Program-made: the position numbers and the translations under genes
The notes under the pieces: model-generated
Databases searched by the model: none
Seen by the model: only the letters and a program-made list of their open reading frames with translations
What the model was told of the DNA's origin: nothing
Shown: piece after piece, positions 29,479 through 39,327 of the stretch
Layout of the letters: every line of letters begins with the position of its first letter
How positions within the stretch are numbered: position 1 is the stretch's first letter
Origin: Urinicoccus massiliensis
GTDB lineage: Bacteria; Bacillota; Clostridia; Tissierellales; Peptoniphilaceae
Assembly: GCF_900120405.1 (NCBI RefSeq)
Contig: NZ_LT635493.1
Coordinates: 716,897-780,896, forward strand
Reading direction: 5' to 3'
Length of the DNA: 64,000 nt

Positions 29479-31905
29479 TCATTCTCCTAGATATTTAGCC
29501 ACAGAAACAACATTGGAATCCTTGATGTTCATTAGTTTTACGCCACTGGTGCTTCTTCCCAAAACACTGATATCCTTGGTTTCCAAGCGGATAATGGTTC
29601 CAGATTGAGAAATCATCATAATTTCATCTTTCTTATCGACAACTTTTCCAGAAACCAAGGGACCCGTTTTTTTGTTGATCTTGTAGGTAATTAGCCCCTT
29701 GCCGCCTCTTCTTTGGACCTTGTATTTATTCAATTCAGTCATTTTTCCAAAACCATTTTCTGTAATGGCCAGAAGGTAATTATCTTCTTTTACAATATCC
29801 ATAGAAACAATTTGATCTTGGTCATCCAGGCTAATTGCCTTGACTCCTTGACCATTCCGGCCAATATTTCTAACCTGGTCTTCTGTAAAACGGATGGCCA
29901 TTCCTTCCTTGGTAACTACAATGTATTCATCTCCAGGACAAGATTGGCGAACAGTAACCAGCTCGTCTCCTTCATTTAACTGGATGGCATTGAGCCCATT
30001 GCTACGGATATTTGAGTATTCACTAATCAGGGTTTTTTTAATCAAACCATCCTTGGTAACAAAGACTAAAGAATCTTCTTCTCCAAAGGATTTTACAGGC
30101 ATCATTTCCTGAATCGTTTCATCGTTTTGGAGGTTGATTAGGTTTACAACAGCTGTTCCCTTGGCTGTACGACCGGCTTGGGGTACTTGGTAGGCCTTTA
30201 GGCTATAAACCCGTCCCTTGTTGGTAAAGAATAGGATGGTGTCGTGGGTGGATGTGATGTAGAGGTTGGAAACAAAGTCTTCATCCCGGCGAGTCAGGGC
30301 AGAAATTCCCTGTCCTCCCCGTCTTTGCGGTTTATAGGTTCCCTCTGGCATCCGCTTAATGTAACCAAAATTTGTCATGGTAATGACGACATCTTCTTCT
30401 TCAATCAAGTCCGCATCTTCCAATTCTCCTTGGAAGTGTTCAATGACTGTCCGTCTTTCATCCCCATACTTGGTCTTAATTTCTTCCAATTCTTCCTTGA
30501 TAATACCAATAAGGATTTTTTCACTGCCCAGGATTTCCTTGTACCAGGCAATATTTTTTAAGAGTTCTGCATATTCAATTTCCAAATTTTCTCTGGATAG
30601 GCCAGTTAAACGACGAATTCTCATGTCCAAAATGGCTTGAGATTGGGCGTCTGTTAACTGGAATTCCTCTTCCATCTTGTCCTTGGCCTCTTGGTCATTT
30701 TGAGATCCTCGAACAATTTCAATAATCCGGTCAATATTATCAATGGCTATCTTTAAGCCTTCTAAGATGTGGGCTCTCTTTTCTGCCCGGTCCAGGTCAA
30801 ATTGTGTCCTGCGAGTTACTACATCTTTTTGGTGGTCCACATAGTGGCCAATGAGTTCTTTTAAATTTAAAATTTTCGGAACCCCGTTAACCAGGGCCAG
30901 GTTGATAATACCAAAGGTACTTTGCAACTGGGTTTGTTTGTAGAGGTTGTTTAAGAGGACATGGGGGTTGGCATCTCTTTTGCATTCAATGACAATCCTA
31001 ATCCCGTCTCGACCCGATTGGTCAGCAATGTAAGAAATTCCATCAATTTGTTTGTCCTTAACAAGGTCGGCAATTTTCTTGACTAGGGCCGCCTTGTTGA
31101 CCTGGTAGGGAAGTTCTGTAATCACAATGGCATGGCGGTTTTTTAGCTTTTCTATTTCAGCCACTGCCCGCATAATAACCCGACCTCGACCAGTTTCATA
31201 GGCTTCCTTGATTCCGGACTTGCCCATGATTTGTCCACCCGTTGGAAAATCTGGTCCCTTGATGGACTTCATCAGGTCTGCAATGGAGATAGATGGGTCA
31301 TCCAAATAGGCTGTAACTCCGTCAATCACTTCATTTAGATTGTGGGGGGCCATATTTGTTGCCATCCCAACAGCAATCCCTGTAGACCCATTCACCAATA
31401 GGTTGGGAAAACGAGAAGGTAACACAGTTGGTTCCTTCATCTTTTCATCATAGTTTAAACCGAATTCTACCGTATCCTTGTTGATGTCTCTCAACATTTC
31501 TTGGGCCAAGTCTGTCATGCGAACTTCTGTATACCGCATGGCTGCAGCGCTATCTCCGTCAATGGATCCAAAGTTTCCCTGGCCTTCAACCAACATATAG
31601 CGGGTATTAAAGGGCTGGGCTAGACGGACTACGGCATCATAGATAGCTGTATCCCCATGGGGATGAAATTTACCCATAACAAAACCAACCAGGTTGGCTG
31701 ATTTCACTGTAGGCTTGTCCGGTGTCATTCCTTCCAAGTGCATCCCATAGAGGATTCTCCGGTGGACTGGTTTTAAACCATCCCTAACATCCGGAAGGGC
31801 CCGACTGACAATAACACTCATGGAATAGTCCAAATAAGCCCTTTGCATTTGTTTTTCAAGGATTACATTATTAATCGTCTCATTCATGTGTTCAAATTCT
31901 TCCAC
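29479..31905 (-). CDS. gyrA: DNA gyrase subunit A
   Basis: Breakage-reunion subunit of gyrase, 808 residues. The catalytic Tyr is residue 125 in AAAMRYTEVRM. The quinolone-determining region reads HPHGDTAIYD, so the position of E. coli Ser83 is Thr86 and that of Asp87 is Asp90. The C-terminal half has the six-bladed wrapping repeats, with the GyrA box QRRGGQG near residue 538. The start is GTG 31905, with GGGAGGGA eight bases upstream. It follows gyrB by 14 bases. Confidence 0.97.
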   Translation of the reverse strand: MEEFEHMNETINNVILEKQMQRAYLDYSMSVIVSRALPDVRDGLKPVHRRILYGMHLEGMTPDKPTVKSANLVGFVMGKFHPHGDTAIYDAVVRLAQPFNTRYMLVEGQGNFGSIDGDSAAAMRYTEVRMTDLAQEMLRDINKDTVEFGLNYDEKMKEPTVLPSRFPNLLVNGSTGIAVGMATNMAPHNLNEVIDGVTAYLDDPSISIADLMKSIKGPDFPTGGQIMGKSGIKEAYETGRGRVIMRAVAEIEKLKNRHAIVITELPYQVNKAALVKKIADLVKDKQIDGISYIADQSGRDGIRIVIECKRDANPHVLLNNLYKQTQLQSTFGIINLALVNGVPKILNLKELIGHYVDHQKDVVTRRTQFDLDRAEKRAHILEGLKIAIDNIDRIIEIVRGSQNDQEAKDKMEEEFQLTDAQSQAILDMRIRRLTGLSRENLEIEYAELLKNIAWYKEILGSEKILIGIIKEELEEIKTKYGDERRTVIEHFQGELEDADLIEEEDVVITMTNFGYIKRMPEGTYKPQRRGGQGISALTRRDEDFVSNLYITSTHDTILFFTNKGRVYSLKAYQVPQAGRTAKGTAVVNLINLQNDETIQEMMPVKSFGEEDSLVFVTKDGLIKKTLISEYSNIRSNGLNAIQLNEGDELVTVRQSCPGDEYIVVTKEGMAIRFTEDQVRNIGRNGQGVKAISLDDQDQIVSMDIVKEDNYLLAITENGFGKMTELNKYKVQRRGGKGLITYKINKKTGPLVSGKVVDKKDEIMMISQSGTIIRLETKDISVLGRSTSGVKLMNIKDSNVVSVAKYLGE

Positions 31906-31919
31906 AAAGTCCCTCCCTT

Positions 31920-33842
31920 CTATGCATCAATATTTTCTGCATACACTGCATTTTCTTGAATAAATTCACGTCTTGGTTTAACATCACTTCCCATAAGCAT
32001 GGTAAAGACTTCATCTGCCTCTTGGGCATCTTCAATTCCCACCCTTAAAAGAATCCGATGTTCAGGGTTCATGGTGGTTTCCCAAAGTTGGTCTGCATTC
32101 ATTTCACCAAGCCCCTTGTAGCGACCGATTTTATATTTATTGTCTCGACCTAAATCATCCATAACCCTCTTTAATTCATCGTCGCTATAGCAATAGCGAA
32201 TGACCTTGGACCCTTTTTTGATCCCGTAAAGGGGTGGTTGGGCTACATAGACATGTCCCTCCTCAATTAGAGGTCTTAGGTATCTAAAGAAGAAAGTAAG
32301 GAGCAGGGTTTGGATATGGGCCCCGTCTACGTCAGCATCGGTCATGATAATAATTTTTCCGTATCTTAATTTTTCAATATTAAATTCAGACCCGACTCCG
32401 GTGCCAAAGGCTGTAATCATGGCCTTGATTTCATCTGAATTTAAAATTTTATCCAACCTGGCCTTTTCAACATTCATAATCTTCCCTCTTAGGGGGAGGA
32501 TGGCCTGGGTCATGTGGTCCCGGCCTCCCTTGGCGGAACCTCCTGCTGAGTCCCCTTCCACTAGGAAGATTTCTGTAACCTTGTTGTCATCCAATTGGCA
32601 ATCTTGCAATTTCCCTGGAAGGACAGTTGAGTCCAAGATAGACCGTTTTCGGGTTAGGTCTCTTGCCTTTCTGGCAGCTTCTCTGGCCCTTCTGGCTGAT
32701 AGGGCCTTTTGCAAGATTGCCCTACTGACCTTGGGATTTTCTTCCAAGAAGGTTTCTAAATTTTCTGTAACTACAGCATCTACAATTGTTCTAGCTTCAC
32801 TGTTTCCAAGTTTTGCCTTGGTTTGTCCTTCAAATTGAGGTTGGGGAAGTTTTACACTGATGATGCCTGTAATGCCTTCTCTGACATCTTCCCCTGACAG
32901 GTTTTCTTCCTTTTCCTTGATTAAATTGTATTGGCGGCCATATTCATTAATGGACCGGGTCAAGGCAGACCGAAAACCTGATAAGTGGGTTCCCCCTTCT
33001 TCTGTGTGTATGTTGTTGGCAAAGGTCAGGATATTTTCTGAATAGGAGTCCGTATATTGGATGGCTACCTCTACAGAAATCCCCTCCTTGACCTGCTCCA
33101 TATAGATAACTTCTTGGTGGACAGGAGTTTTTTTCTTGTTTAAAAATTCCACAAAACTTTTGATTCCACCTTCATAGTGGAAGGTTTCTTCCTTTTTTGT
33201 TTCCCTTTGGTCTTCAAAGACAATTTTGACTCCCTTATTTAAAAAAGCCATTTCTCTGAAGCGTTTAGCTAACACTTCATAGGAAAATTCTGTGGTTTCT
33301 GTAAAGATTTCTTCATCAGGGCAAAAAGAAATTTTCGTTCCATGTTCTTCTTTTCCACAAGTTCCAATTTCTTTTAATTCTGTCAGGGTATCTCCCTTGG
33401 CAAATTCTTGTTGATAAATCTTTCCATCTCTTTTAACTGTTGCAATGAGATGTTTAGACAAGGCATTGACAACACTGACCCCAACCCCGTGAAGACCTCC
33501 ACTGACCTTGTAGGCTCCGTTGTTGAATTTTCCCCCTGCATGGAGGATGGTTAGGACAGTTTCCACTGTTGATTTTCCTGTTTGGGGGTGGATTTCCACC
33601 GGGATTCCTGAACCGTTATCAATAATGGAAACCCAGTTGTCTTTTTCTAGCTGGATTTGAATGGTATCACAAATTCCCGCCAAGGCCTCATCAATGGAGT
33701 TGTCCACAACTTCATAAACCAGGTGGTGGAGTCCCTTGGGTCCTGTACTGCCTATGTACATACCCGGTCTTTTTCTTACAGGCTCTAGGCCCGTCAATAC
33801 TTGAATATCACTTGCTGAGTAATTTCTTTTATTCTCGGTCAT
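31920..33842 (-). CDS. gyrB: DNA gyrase subunit B
   Basis: ATPase subunit of gyrase, 640 residues. The GHKL site comprises [19 protein letters not shown] and [12 protein letters not shown]. The TOPRIM domain has [14 protein letters not shown] and DADVDGAHI, and the tail is the [17 protein letters not shown] block. Normal length for Firmicute GyrB. Confidence 0.98.
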   Translation of the reverse strand: MTENKRNYSASDIQVLTGLEPVRKRPGMYIGSTGPKGLHHLVYEVVDNSIDEALAGICDTIQIQLEKDNWVSIIDNGSGIPVEIHPQTGKSTVETVLTILHAGGKFNNGAYKVSGGLHGVGVSVVNALSKHLIATVKRDGKIYQQEFAKGDTLTELKEIGTCGKEEHGTKISFCPDEEIFTETTEFSYEVLAKRFREMAFLNKGVKIVFEDQRETKKEETFHYEGGIKSFVEFLNKKKTPVHQEVIYMEQVKEGISVEVAIQYTDSYSENILTFANNIHTEEGGTHLSGFRSALTRSINEYGRQYNLIKEKEENLSGEDVREGITGIISVKLPQPQFEGQTKAKLGNSEARTIVDAVVTENLETFLEENPKVSRAILQKALSARRAREAARKARDLTRKRSILDSTVLPGKLQDCQLDDNKVTEIFLVEGDSAGGSAKGGRDHMTQAILPLRGKIMNVEKARLDKILNSDEIKAMITAFGTGVGSEFNIEKLRYGKIIIMTDADVDGAHIQTLLLTFFFRYLRPLIEEGHVYVAQPPLYGIKKGSKVIRYCYSDDELKRVMDDLGRDNKYKIGRYKGLGEMNADQLWETTMNPEHRILLRVGIEDAQEADEVFTMLMGSDVKPRREFIQENAVYAENIDA

Positions 33843-33863
33843 AACCGCCTCTATTCCTCCTTT

Positions 33864-34955
33864 TTAAGAAAACAATCTATTTTGATTAATCGAATATACA
33901 CTTGAATCCGGAACAATCTTTTGAATTTGAACCACCTGGTCTGTTGTCGTAATAAAGGTTTGACAAGAGCCTATAGCATCTAGAAAGAGCTTTTTCCTTT
34001 TTTGGTCTAGTTCTGAAAAGACATCATCCAGTAACAAAACCGGTTTTTGTCCGGTTTCTTTCTCAATATACACAACTTCGGCTAATTTAAAAGATAAGAG
34101 AACACTTCTTTGTTGGCCCTGACTGGCAAAACTTTTGGCCTCCATCTTGTTGATGTAGATTTTTAGGTCATCTCTATGGGGACCAAAACTGGTCCGTCTT
34201 AAATTTAAATCCGTCTCTAAGGACCGGTTAAATCCCTCTTGGTATTCTTTTTTCATGCTTTCCAAAGAAGTTTGGTAGGAAATTTTTGTTTCATAAGTTA
34301 AGTCAATTTTTTCTTTTTCATAGCTAATGAAAAAATGGTATTTTTTTGCATATTTTTTAAAAGCTTCTAGGCTTTCATAGCGTTTTTTTATAATTCGGCT
34401 CCCTAGGTCCACTAATTGGTCCTGGTAAACCCTAAGTAATCCGGGATCTGGATTTTTTTTTAATATGATATTTCTCTGAAACATCACTCGGTTATATTGG
34501 CGCAATAGGGTCTCATAGGAAGAGTCTACCTGGTCAATTAGGTTGTCGATAAAGTCCCGTCTTAGGTTGGGACCCTCTTTAACCATGTTTAAATCTTCCG
34601 GGCGAAACAAAACACAAGGACTTTTTTCATTGTATTGGTTGATGTTGGATATGGCTTCTTCGTTGATTCTCATTTTTTTAGGATTGTATTGAGAAATTTT
34701 AATTTCTTGAATGTAGTCAAATCCAAAAACTTCAATTCTTCCTCGAATAAAGGACTGGTCCTTGTTAAAAAGAATGGCTTCTTTTTCAGAATTGGTCCGA
34801 AAACTCTTGGCCCTAAGTAAAAAGTAAATGGCTTCCAGGAGGTTTGTCTTTCCCTGGGCATTTTGTCCATAAAAGATATTCATTTGTTGATTGGGTTGGA
34901 AGTAAATATTTTCATAGTTTCGAAAATTAACCAGTTGAATATCCTTAACAAACAT
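33864..34955 (-). CDS. recF: DNA replication and repair protein RecF
   Basis: A 363-residue SMC-like ATPase that loads RecA at gaps. Walker A is GQNAQGKTNLLEA (residue 30 onward), the signature is SQGQQRSVLLSFKLAE, and Walker B is LLLDDVFSELD. It stands in the classical dnaA-dnaN-yaaA-recF-gyrB order, eight bases after yaaA. Confidence 0.97.
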   Translation of the reverse strand: MFVKDIQLVNFRNYENIYFQPNQQMNIFYGQNAQGKTNLLEAIYFLLRAKSFRTNSEKEAILFNKDQSFIRGRIEVFGFDYIQEIKISQYNPKKMRINEEAISNINQYNEKSPCVLFRPEDLNMVKEGPNLRRDFIDNLIDQVDSSYETLLRQYNRVMFQRNIILKKNPDPGLLRVYQDQLVDLGSRIIKKRYESLEAFKKYAKKYHFFISYEKEKIDLTYETKISYQTSLESMKKEYQEGFNRSLETDLNLRRTSFGPHRDDLKIYINKMEAKSFASQGQQRSVLLSFKLAEVVYIEKETGQKPVLLLDDVFSELDQKRKKLFLDAIGSCQTFITTTDQVVQIQKIVPDSSVYSINQNRLFS

Positions 34956-34962
34956 AATCCAC

Positions 34963-35172
34963 CTACTTAATTAAAAGCTCTTGGCCATCTAAAGAAACCC
35001 GGTCTCCTGCCAGTAATTTCTTCCCCCTGCGGTACTCAACTTCCCCATTGACCAAAACCTGGCCCTCTTGGATCAGTAATTTGGCATGGCCTCCGCTTTG
35101 GACTAGGTCTCCCCGTTTTAAAGCCTGGTCCAAGCGAATAAATTCATCTTTCAGTTCAATGATCTTTTCCAT
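34963..35172 (-). CDS. yaaA: S4-domain RNA-binding protein YaaA
   Basis: A 69-residue protein that is essentially one S4 domain (EFIRLDQALKRGDLVQSGGH, then a VLVNGEVEYRRGKKL stretch). YaaA is tied to late 50S assembly in Bacillus. It is always found between dnaN and recF in Firmicutes, as here. Its ATG overlaps the dnaN stop by one base. Confidence 0.92.
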   Translation of the reverse strand: MEKIIELKDEFIRLDQALKRGDLVQSGGHAKLLIQEGQVLVNGEVEYRRGKKLLAGDRVSLDGQELLIK

Positions 35173-36272
35173 TATTGACCGGCCAAACGAACAGGAAGAA
35201 CTAGGTAAATATAACCACTTTTTTCGCTGCTTTCAATAATACAGGGATTTACTGAATCGATAAAATGGCAGATAATTTCTTCTTCTTGGATGGCCTTGAC
35301 TCCTTCCAATAAATACTTGCTATTAAAGGCTATTTTTAGCCCATCTCCTTCTGTGCTACAGGGAATTAACTCGTGGACATCCCCTATATCTGAATGGGAT
35401 TCTATTAGAATTTCGTTGGCAGAGATGTCCAATTTAACCAAGTTTGATCTTTCTTCCTTGGCCAGAAGGTTGGCCCTTTCCAAGCCTTGAACAAAGTCTT
35501 GGCGTTTTAATTTTACATTAATCTTGTGGTCATTACGAACCAATCCTTGGTATTGGAAAAATTCCCCATTGATGAGTTTTGAAACAAAGATAGTAGATCC
35601 CAGGTCTATTTTAATGTAGTTACTTGCCAGCTCTATAAGGATGCTATCCAGAGATTCGTCTAAGAGTCGAACAATTTCAGTACAGGCTCTGGCAGGAACA
35701 ATGGCTTGAATTTCTGCATCTGATTGGATTTCCATTTCATTTAAGGCCATCCGGTAGCCGTCCAGGGCTACAAAGCTCATTTTTCCTGGCTTACAATCAA
35801 ATAAAACACCCGTTAAGGCCATTCTTAAGTCATCCAGGCTGACAGCAAAGCTTGTGGACCTCAAGGAGTCCACCAAGCTTTCCCTGGATAATTGAATTTT
35901 TACAGAGTCGATGATTTCCGGCATTTGTGGAAATTCTTGCGTAGGTTGGCCCATGATATTAAATTCAGATTGTTGGCAACGGATATTTAAATTATGTTCT
36001 GTCAGAGTTAAGTAGATTGTTGCTGAAGGAAGTTTTCGAATAATATCACCAAATAATCTGGATCCTAAAACTATTTCTCCTTCTTCTAAAACCTTGGCTG
36101 CTACCTTGGTTTGGATGGAAATTTCTCCATCTGTCCCCATAAGGGTAATTTGATTGTTTTCAGCTTTAAAGTATATTCCCTCTAATATGGGAAGGGGTGT
36201 CCGTCCGGAAATAGCTTTTTGAACGGTATTAATGGGACCGATGAGGTCTTGTTTATGGATTTCTACTTTCAT
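35172..36272 (-). CDS. dnaN: DNA polymerase III beta sliding clamp
   Basis: A 366-residue ring clamp of three similar domains that tethers the replicative polymerase. Conserved segments are RTPLPILEGIYF, LDGYRMAL and the C-terminal YLVLPVRL that forms the protein-binding pocket. It lies downstream of dnaA with the oriC unwinding region between them. Confidence 0.97.
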   Translation of the reverse strand: MKVEIHKQDLIGPINTVQKAISGRTPLPILEGIYFKAENNQITLMGTDGEISIQTKVAAKVLEEGEIVLGSRLFGDIIRKLPSATIYLTLTEHNLNIRCQQSEFNIMGQPTQEFPQMPEIIDSVKIQLSRESLVDSLRSTSFAVSLDDLRMALTGVLFDCKPGKMSFVALDGYRMALNEMEIQSDAEIQAIVPARACTEIVRLLDESLDSILIELASNYIKIDLGSTIFVSKLINGEFFQYQGLVRNDHKINVKLKRQDFVQGLERANLLAKEERSNLVKLDISANEILIESHSDIGDVHELIPCSTEGDGLKIAFNSKYLLEGVKAIQEEEIICHFIDSVNPCIIESSEKSGYIYLVLPVRLAGQ

Positions 36273-36282
36273 GGTTTTCTCC

Positions 36283-36424
36283 TTAATAAGATAATAGATA
36301 AGATATAGTATTAGTAGTAGGGAGTGTGAATATGTGGATAAGTGGATTTATAAAGCCTGGTTTGAGAATTTGTTTTTGTTTACAAATTGTGGATATGTCT
36401 TGGATAAACCCTAACTTATTCACA
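36283..36424 (-). other. oriC, dnaA-dnaN intergenic half: DnaA boxes and DnaA-trio unwinding element
   Basis: Read toward dnaN (minus strand), DnaA boxes lie at 36416-36424 (TGTGAATAA), 36388-36396 (ATATCCACA), 36333-36341 (TTATCCACA) and 36325-36333 (ATATTCACA). They are followed by a short GC step (CTCCC) and then CTACTACTAATACTA and a pure A/T stretch to 36283. The plus-strand copy gives 3'-GAT-5' trios spaced every three bases next to the box pair. This is the architecture of the B. subtilis DNA unwinding element. Confidence 0.8.
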
Positions 36425-37757
36425 GTTCTCCTTTTACTTCCCGAATCATTTGATGGATTTTTGCATTTAAAGAGGGGTTATTTTCCACATCTTCAGAAAC
36501 TTTTTCATAGGCATGGATAACAGTGGAGTGGTCTCTTCCCCCAAAAGTTTCCCCTATTTTTAAAAGGGAAAGATCTGTATATTGCCGGCTCATATACATG
36601 GCAATTTGTCTTGGGTAGGCAATAGACCGGGTTCTTTTTTTAGAATCTAAATCTTCCAAGCTTACATTGTAGTGTCTGGAAATAACCTTTTTAATGGCCT
36701 CTGGAGTAATGGGCTTCGTTGTTTGTTCCCGGTAAAGGTCTTTTAGGGCCAAAGAGGCGGTTTTTATACTAATAGTTCCTGTAGTTAACCGGCTGTAGGC
36801 TGTAACCCGAGATAGGGCCCCCTCCAATTCACGAATATTACTTTGGACTTGTTCGGCAATAAAGTTAATGACGTCGTCAGGAACTTGAAAACCTTCAGCA
36901 TCGGATTTTTTCCTAAGAATGGCAATTCGAGTTTCTAAATCTGGCGGAGCAATATCAACTACAAGGCCCCCGGCAAACCTGGAGATAAGACGACTTTCCA
37001 GCTTAGGAATGGTATTTGGTGGCTTGTCAGATGTTAGGACAATTTGTTTGTCAGCAGCATAGAGCTCGTTGAAGGTATGGAAAAATTCTTCCATAGTGGT
37101 TTCCTTATCGGCAATAAACTGGATGTCATCAATTAATAAAAGATCCATGCTTCGATATTTATGACGAAAATGTTCATTTTTATTGGTTCGGATGGAATTG
37201 ATAAATTCATTGGTAAATTGCTCACTGGTTACATAGAGGACCTTTTTTTTAGGGTCCCGGTCCAGGACAAAGTGGCCAATGGCATGCATAAGGTGGGTTT
37301 TACCAAGTCCCACTCCACCATAGATAAAAAGCGGGTTTGCATTGGCTTTTTTCAGACTATCTGCTACAGACACACTGGCTGCGTGGGCGAATTCATTAGA
37401 CTTGCCCACAACAAAGGTATCAAAAGTATATTTGGGATTCAAACGGCTTCTTTCATACAATTGATCTTGGGAGCTGGTTTGAAAAGAATTGTATGGGGCA
37501 TCTCCAACCAGGAATTTAAAGTTCAAATTTTTTTCGGTAAGGCGGTTGAAAATATCTACCATATAGCGGTGGTAGGATTCATTATTGCAAATATGTTCTC
37601 CAATAAAAGAGGTTGGGGTATTGATGAAAAGAGTGTCATTTTCAAGCTTTATAGGAGACAATTGTTTAAAAAAAGTATCATAGGTTATGGGTGAAATTTC
37701 AGTTTTTTGAAGTTCACTGAGAAAATTTCCCCACAAGTGAAGTAAATCTTGATCCAA
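36420..37757 (-). CDS. dnaA: Chromosomal replication initiator DnaA
   Basis: Initiates replication by binding DnaA boxes and melting oriC. 445 residues: N-terminal helicase-loading domain, AAA+ with Walker A GGVGLGKTHL and Walker B LLIDDIQF, and the C-terminal DNA-binding helix with GGRDHSTVIHA. I place the start at TTG 37757 (L-D-Q-D-L-L-H-L) because TTAGGAGGA sits directly upstream; the frame stays open to 37826, but that puts the ribosome site inside. DnaA boxes lie on both sides of the gene, so it is probably autoregulated. Confidence 0.97.
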   Translation of the reverse strand: MDQDLLHLWGNFLSELQKTEISPITYDTFFKQLSPIKLENDTLFINTPTSFIGEHICNNESYHRYMVDIFNRLTEKNLNFKFLVGDAPYNSFQTSSQDQLYERSRLNPKYTFDTFVVGKSNEFAHAASVSVADSLKKANANPLFIYGGVGLGKTHLMHAIGHFVLDRDPKKKVLYVTSEQFTNEFINSIRTNKNEHFRHKYRSMDLLLIDDIQFIADKETTMEEFFHTFNELYAADKQIVLTSDKPPNTIPKLESRLISRFAGGLVVDIAPPDLETRIAILRKKSDAEGFQVPDDVINFIAEQVQSNIRELEGALSRVTAYSRLTTGTISIKTASLALKDLYREQTTKPITPEAIKKVISRHYNVSLEDLDSKKRTRSIAYPRQIAMYMSRQYTDLSLLKIGETFGGRDHSTVIHAYEKVSEDVENNPSLNAKIHQMIREVKGEL

Positions 37758-37774
37758 GGTATTCCTCCTAAAAA

Positions 37775-38036
37775 TTATCCACAACAAATAAAGGGGATAA
37801 AAAATTGAAGATAAACTTATACACAATTGTGGTTAAATTGTGTCAAAAATAAATATCCACAATGTACACAAGAAGAAATTGTGGATATTTATTTGGTTTA
37901 ATTGTAGATATTGTTTAAAAATTTAAGAAAAAAACGAAACTTGTGCACATTTTATTCACATTTTGTGGATAAGTAAAAATATACACAGTTTTTTATTTTA
38001 TCCACAGACTTGTTTATATTATACTAGATATCCACA
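37775..38036. other. oriC, upstream DnaA-box cluster
   Basis: Perfect TTATCCACA boxes lie at 37775-37783, 37964-37972 (reverse) and 37998-38006. One-mismatch boxes lie at 37817-37825 (TTATACACA), 37853-37861 (ATATCCACA), 37880-37888 (reverse) and 38028-38036. This lies within the leader and promoter of dnaA. From 38047 to 38231 I see only AT-rich sequence with no gene or RNA. Confidence 0.85.
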
Positions 38037-38046
38037 TAGATATCAA
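38018..38046 (-). promoter_or_regulatory. dnaA promoter overlapping a DnaA box
   Basis: On the minus strand: TTGATA (38041-38046), a 17-base spacer, TATAAT (38018-38023). The DnaA box at 38028-38036 lies inside the spacer, which suggests repression by DnaA. The predicted leader is about 250 bases and holds most of the box cluster. Confidence 0.75.
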
Positions 38047-38231
38047 CAAAGTTTCCCCGATATAAAGGCTTTAGATACCCTTATAAAATCATTAAGTCAA
38101 CTTCTAATTCATTGATCAACAAATCAAATAAAATCCTTAAAGAGACTTATATGAATGGCAATGAAAATTTATTTCAAAAATTTCTGAACTAGCCTTCTTA
38201 GCAAATTGTAATGAAGTGTAAATATTGGAGC

Positions 38232-38624
38232 TTATTTTTCAAATGCCCAAATAGATCCATTTAAAAATTTTGTTGCAGTTATAACCCCTAGTTTGCCAAC
38301 AGAACATCTTTCGTTTTGATCTTTATAATCTAAAACAAACTTAAAAACAAAACCCATTAAGGCACCCATACATTGACTTTCAGTAGCTGTAAAATCTCTT
38401 TCTGGCGTACATTTTCTTTCATAAATTGTAAGTAAAGATTTTACCGGAGGAACACCCATATCATTTGCAAAAACAATATTTCCTAAACTGATGGGATCTT
38501 TAATAGTTTCTAAGCAGAAATCCCAAAATTCTCCTGAATCAACAAAATTAGTTGCACCCTTGTAGGTTTTTGCAAAATTACTGTTAATTTCATCGATAAT
38601 TTGACTTGTTTTAATCGTTTTCAT
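38232..38624 (-). CDS. Hypothetical protein in the oriC-rpmH interval
   Basis: A 130-residue, probably cytosolic protein that I do not recognise. It has no membrane segment or signal peptide. It contains three Cys, a mixed helical pattern and an internal VFKFVLDYKD amphipathic stretch. An excellent ribosome site (AGGAGG, seven bases before ATG 38624) argues that it is real. Base composition is AT-richer than its neighbours, and the dnaA-rpmH interval is normally gene-free in Firmicutes, so it may be an acquired gene. It could have a role at the origin, but nothing shows one. Confidence 0.6.
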   Translation of the reverse strand: MKTIKTSQIIDEINSNFAKTYKGATNFVDSGEFWDFCLETIKDPISLGNIVFANDMGVPPVKSLLTIYERKCTPERDFTATESQCMGALMGFVFKFVLDYKDQNERCSVGKLGVITATKFLNGSIWAFEK

Positions 38625-38661
38625 TTTTTTACCTCCTAAAAATTATATAAACAGAAAACAT

Positions 38662-38701
38662 AACCACACAAAATTATGACATACAATAATTTGTGTGTTA
38701 T
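38662..38701. repeat. Imperfect inverted repeat upstream of the oriC hypothetical gene
   Basis: TAACCACACAAAATTAT and ATAATTTGTGTGTTA form a long stem with two bulges. It lies about 40 bases upstream of the start of the 130-residue gene (minus) and about 80 bases upstream of the rpmH promoter (plus). It may be an operator or a terminator-like hairpin. Confidence 0.4.
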
Positions 38702-38777
38702 AGTTTTACCCACTCTCTTTTCTTTTAAACACATAATTAAAAAATTTTTAAAAAAAAGCCTAAAAAGAGAAAATTTC

Positions 38778-38806
38778 TTGACATTTAGCCCTTCTGACCA
38801 TATAAT
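38778..38806 (+). promoter_or_regulatory. rpmH operon promoter
   Basis: TTGACA (38778-38783), a 17-base spacer and TATAAT (38801-38806) form a perfect sigma-A consensus. It serves the rpmH-rnpA-yidD-yidC-jag string. Confidence 0.92.
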
Positions 38807-38851
38807 TCTAATAGTGTATTTAAATCTAGGTATGTGTTAGGAGGTGCAACA

Positions 38852-38986
38852 GTGAAGAGAACTTACCAACCTAAAAATAAACAATATAAAAGAGAACATG
38901 GCTTTAGAAGAAGAATGAGAACTCGTTCTGGTCGTGCTATTCTTAAGGCTCGCCGTAGAAAAGGTCGCAAAAGACTATCCGCCTAA
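38852..38986 (+). CDS. rpmH: 50S ribosomal protein L34
   Basis: A 44-residue, very basic ribosomal protein that starts MKRTYQPKN and ends in an Arg/Lys-rich [10 protein letters not shown], the invariant L34 pattern. The start is GTG 38852 after AGGAGGTG. It is too short to stand out among longer frames but is unmistakable. The stop TAA shares its last base with the rnpA ATG. Confidence 0.97.
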   Translation: MKRTYQPKNKQYKREHGFRRRMRTRSGRAILKARRRKGRKRLSA

Positions 38987-39324
38987 TGAAAAGTCCTAAT
39001 TATTTGAAAAAGGATGGCGACTTTAGCAGGGTTTATAGAAAAAAAAAGACATCAGGAAACCGCAGTTTTGTTTTTTACCAAAATAAAAACAACTTGGGCT
39101 TCACCCGGATTGGCTTTTCAATTAGCAAAAAGGTAGGAAGTGCTGTTGTTCGAAATCGGATAAAAAGACAGCTGAGAGAAATTTATCGTCATAGGCTAAA
39201 CAAGATCAAACCAGGCTACGACTTAGTTTGTGTGGTAAAAAAAGGAGTGGACCAATTGACCTACCAGCAATTGGAATCTTCTTTTGACCACCTATTAAGA
39301 CTTTCAAAACTAAAAATAGGATGA
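38986..39324 (+). CDS. rnpA: Ribonuclease P protein component
   Basis: Protein subunit of RNase P, which matures tRNA 5' ends. The 112-residue protein has the RNR motif (VVRNRIKRQLREIYR near residue 61) and the N-terminal F-S-R-V-Y aromatic groove. It overlaps rpmH by one base. Confidence 0.96.
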   Translation: MKSPNYLKKDGDFSRVYRKKKTSGNRSFVFYQNKNNLGFTRIGFSISKKVGSAVVRNRIKRQLREIYRHRLNKIKPGYDLVCVVKKGVDQLTYQQLESSFDHLLRLSKLKIG

Positions 39325-39327
39325 TAG

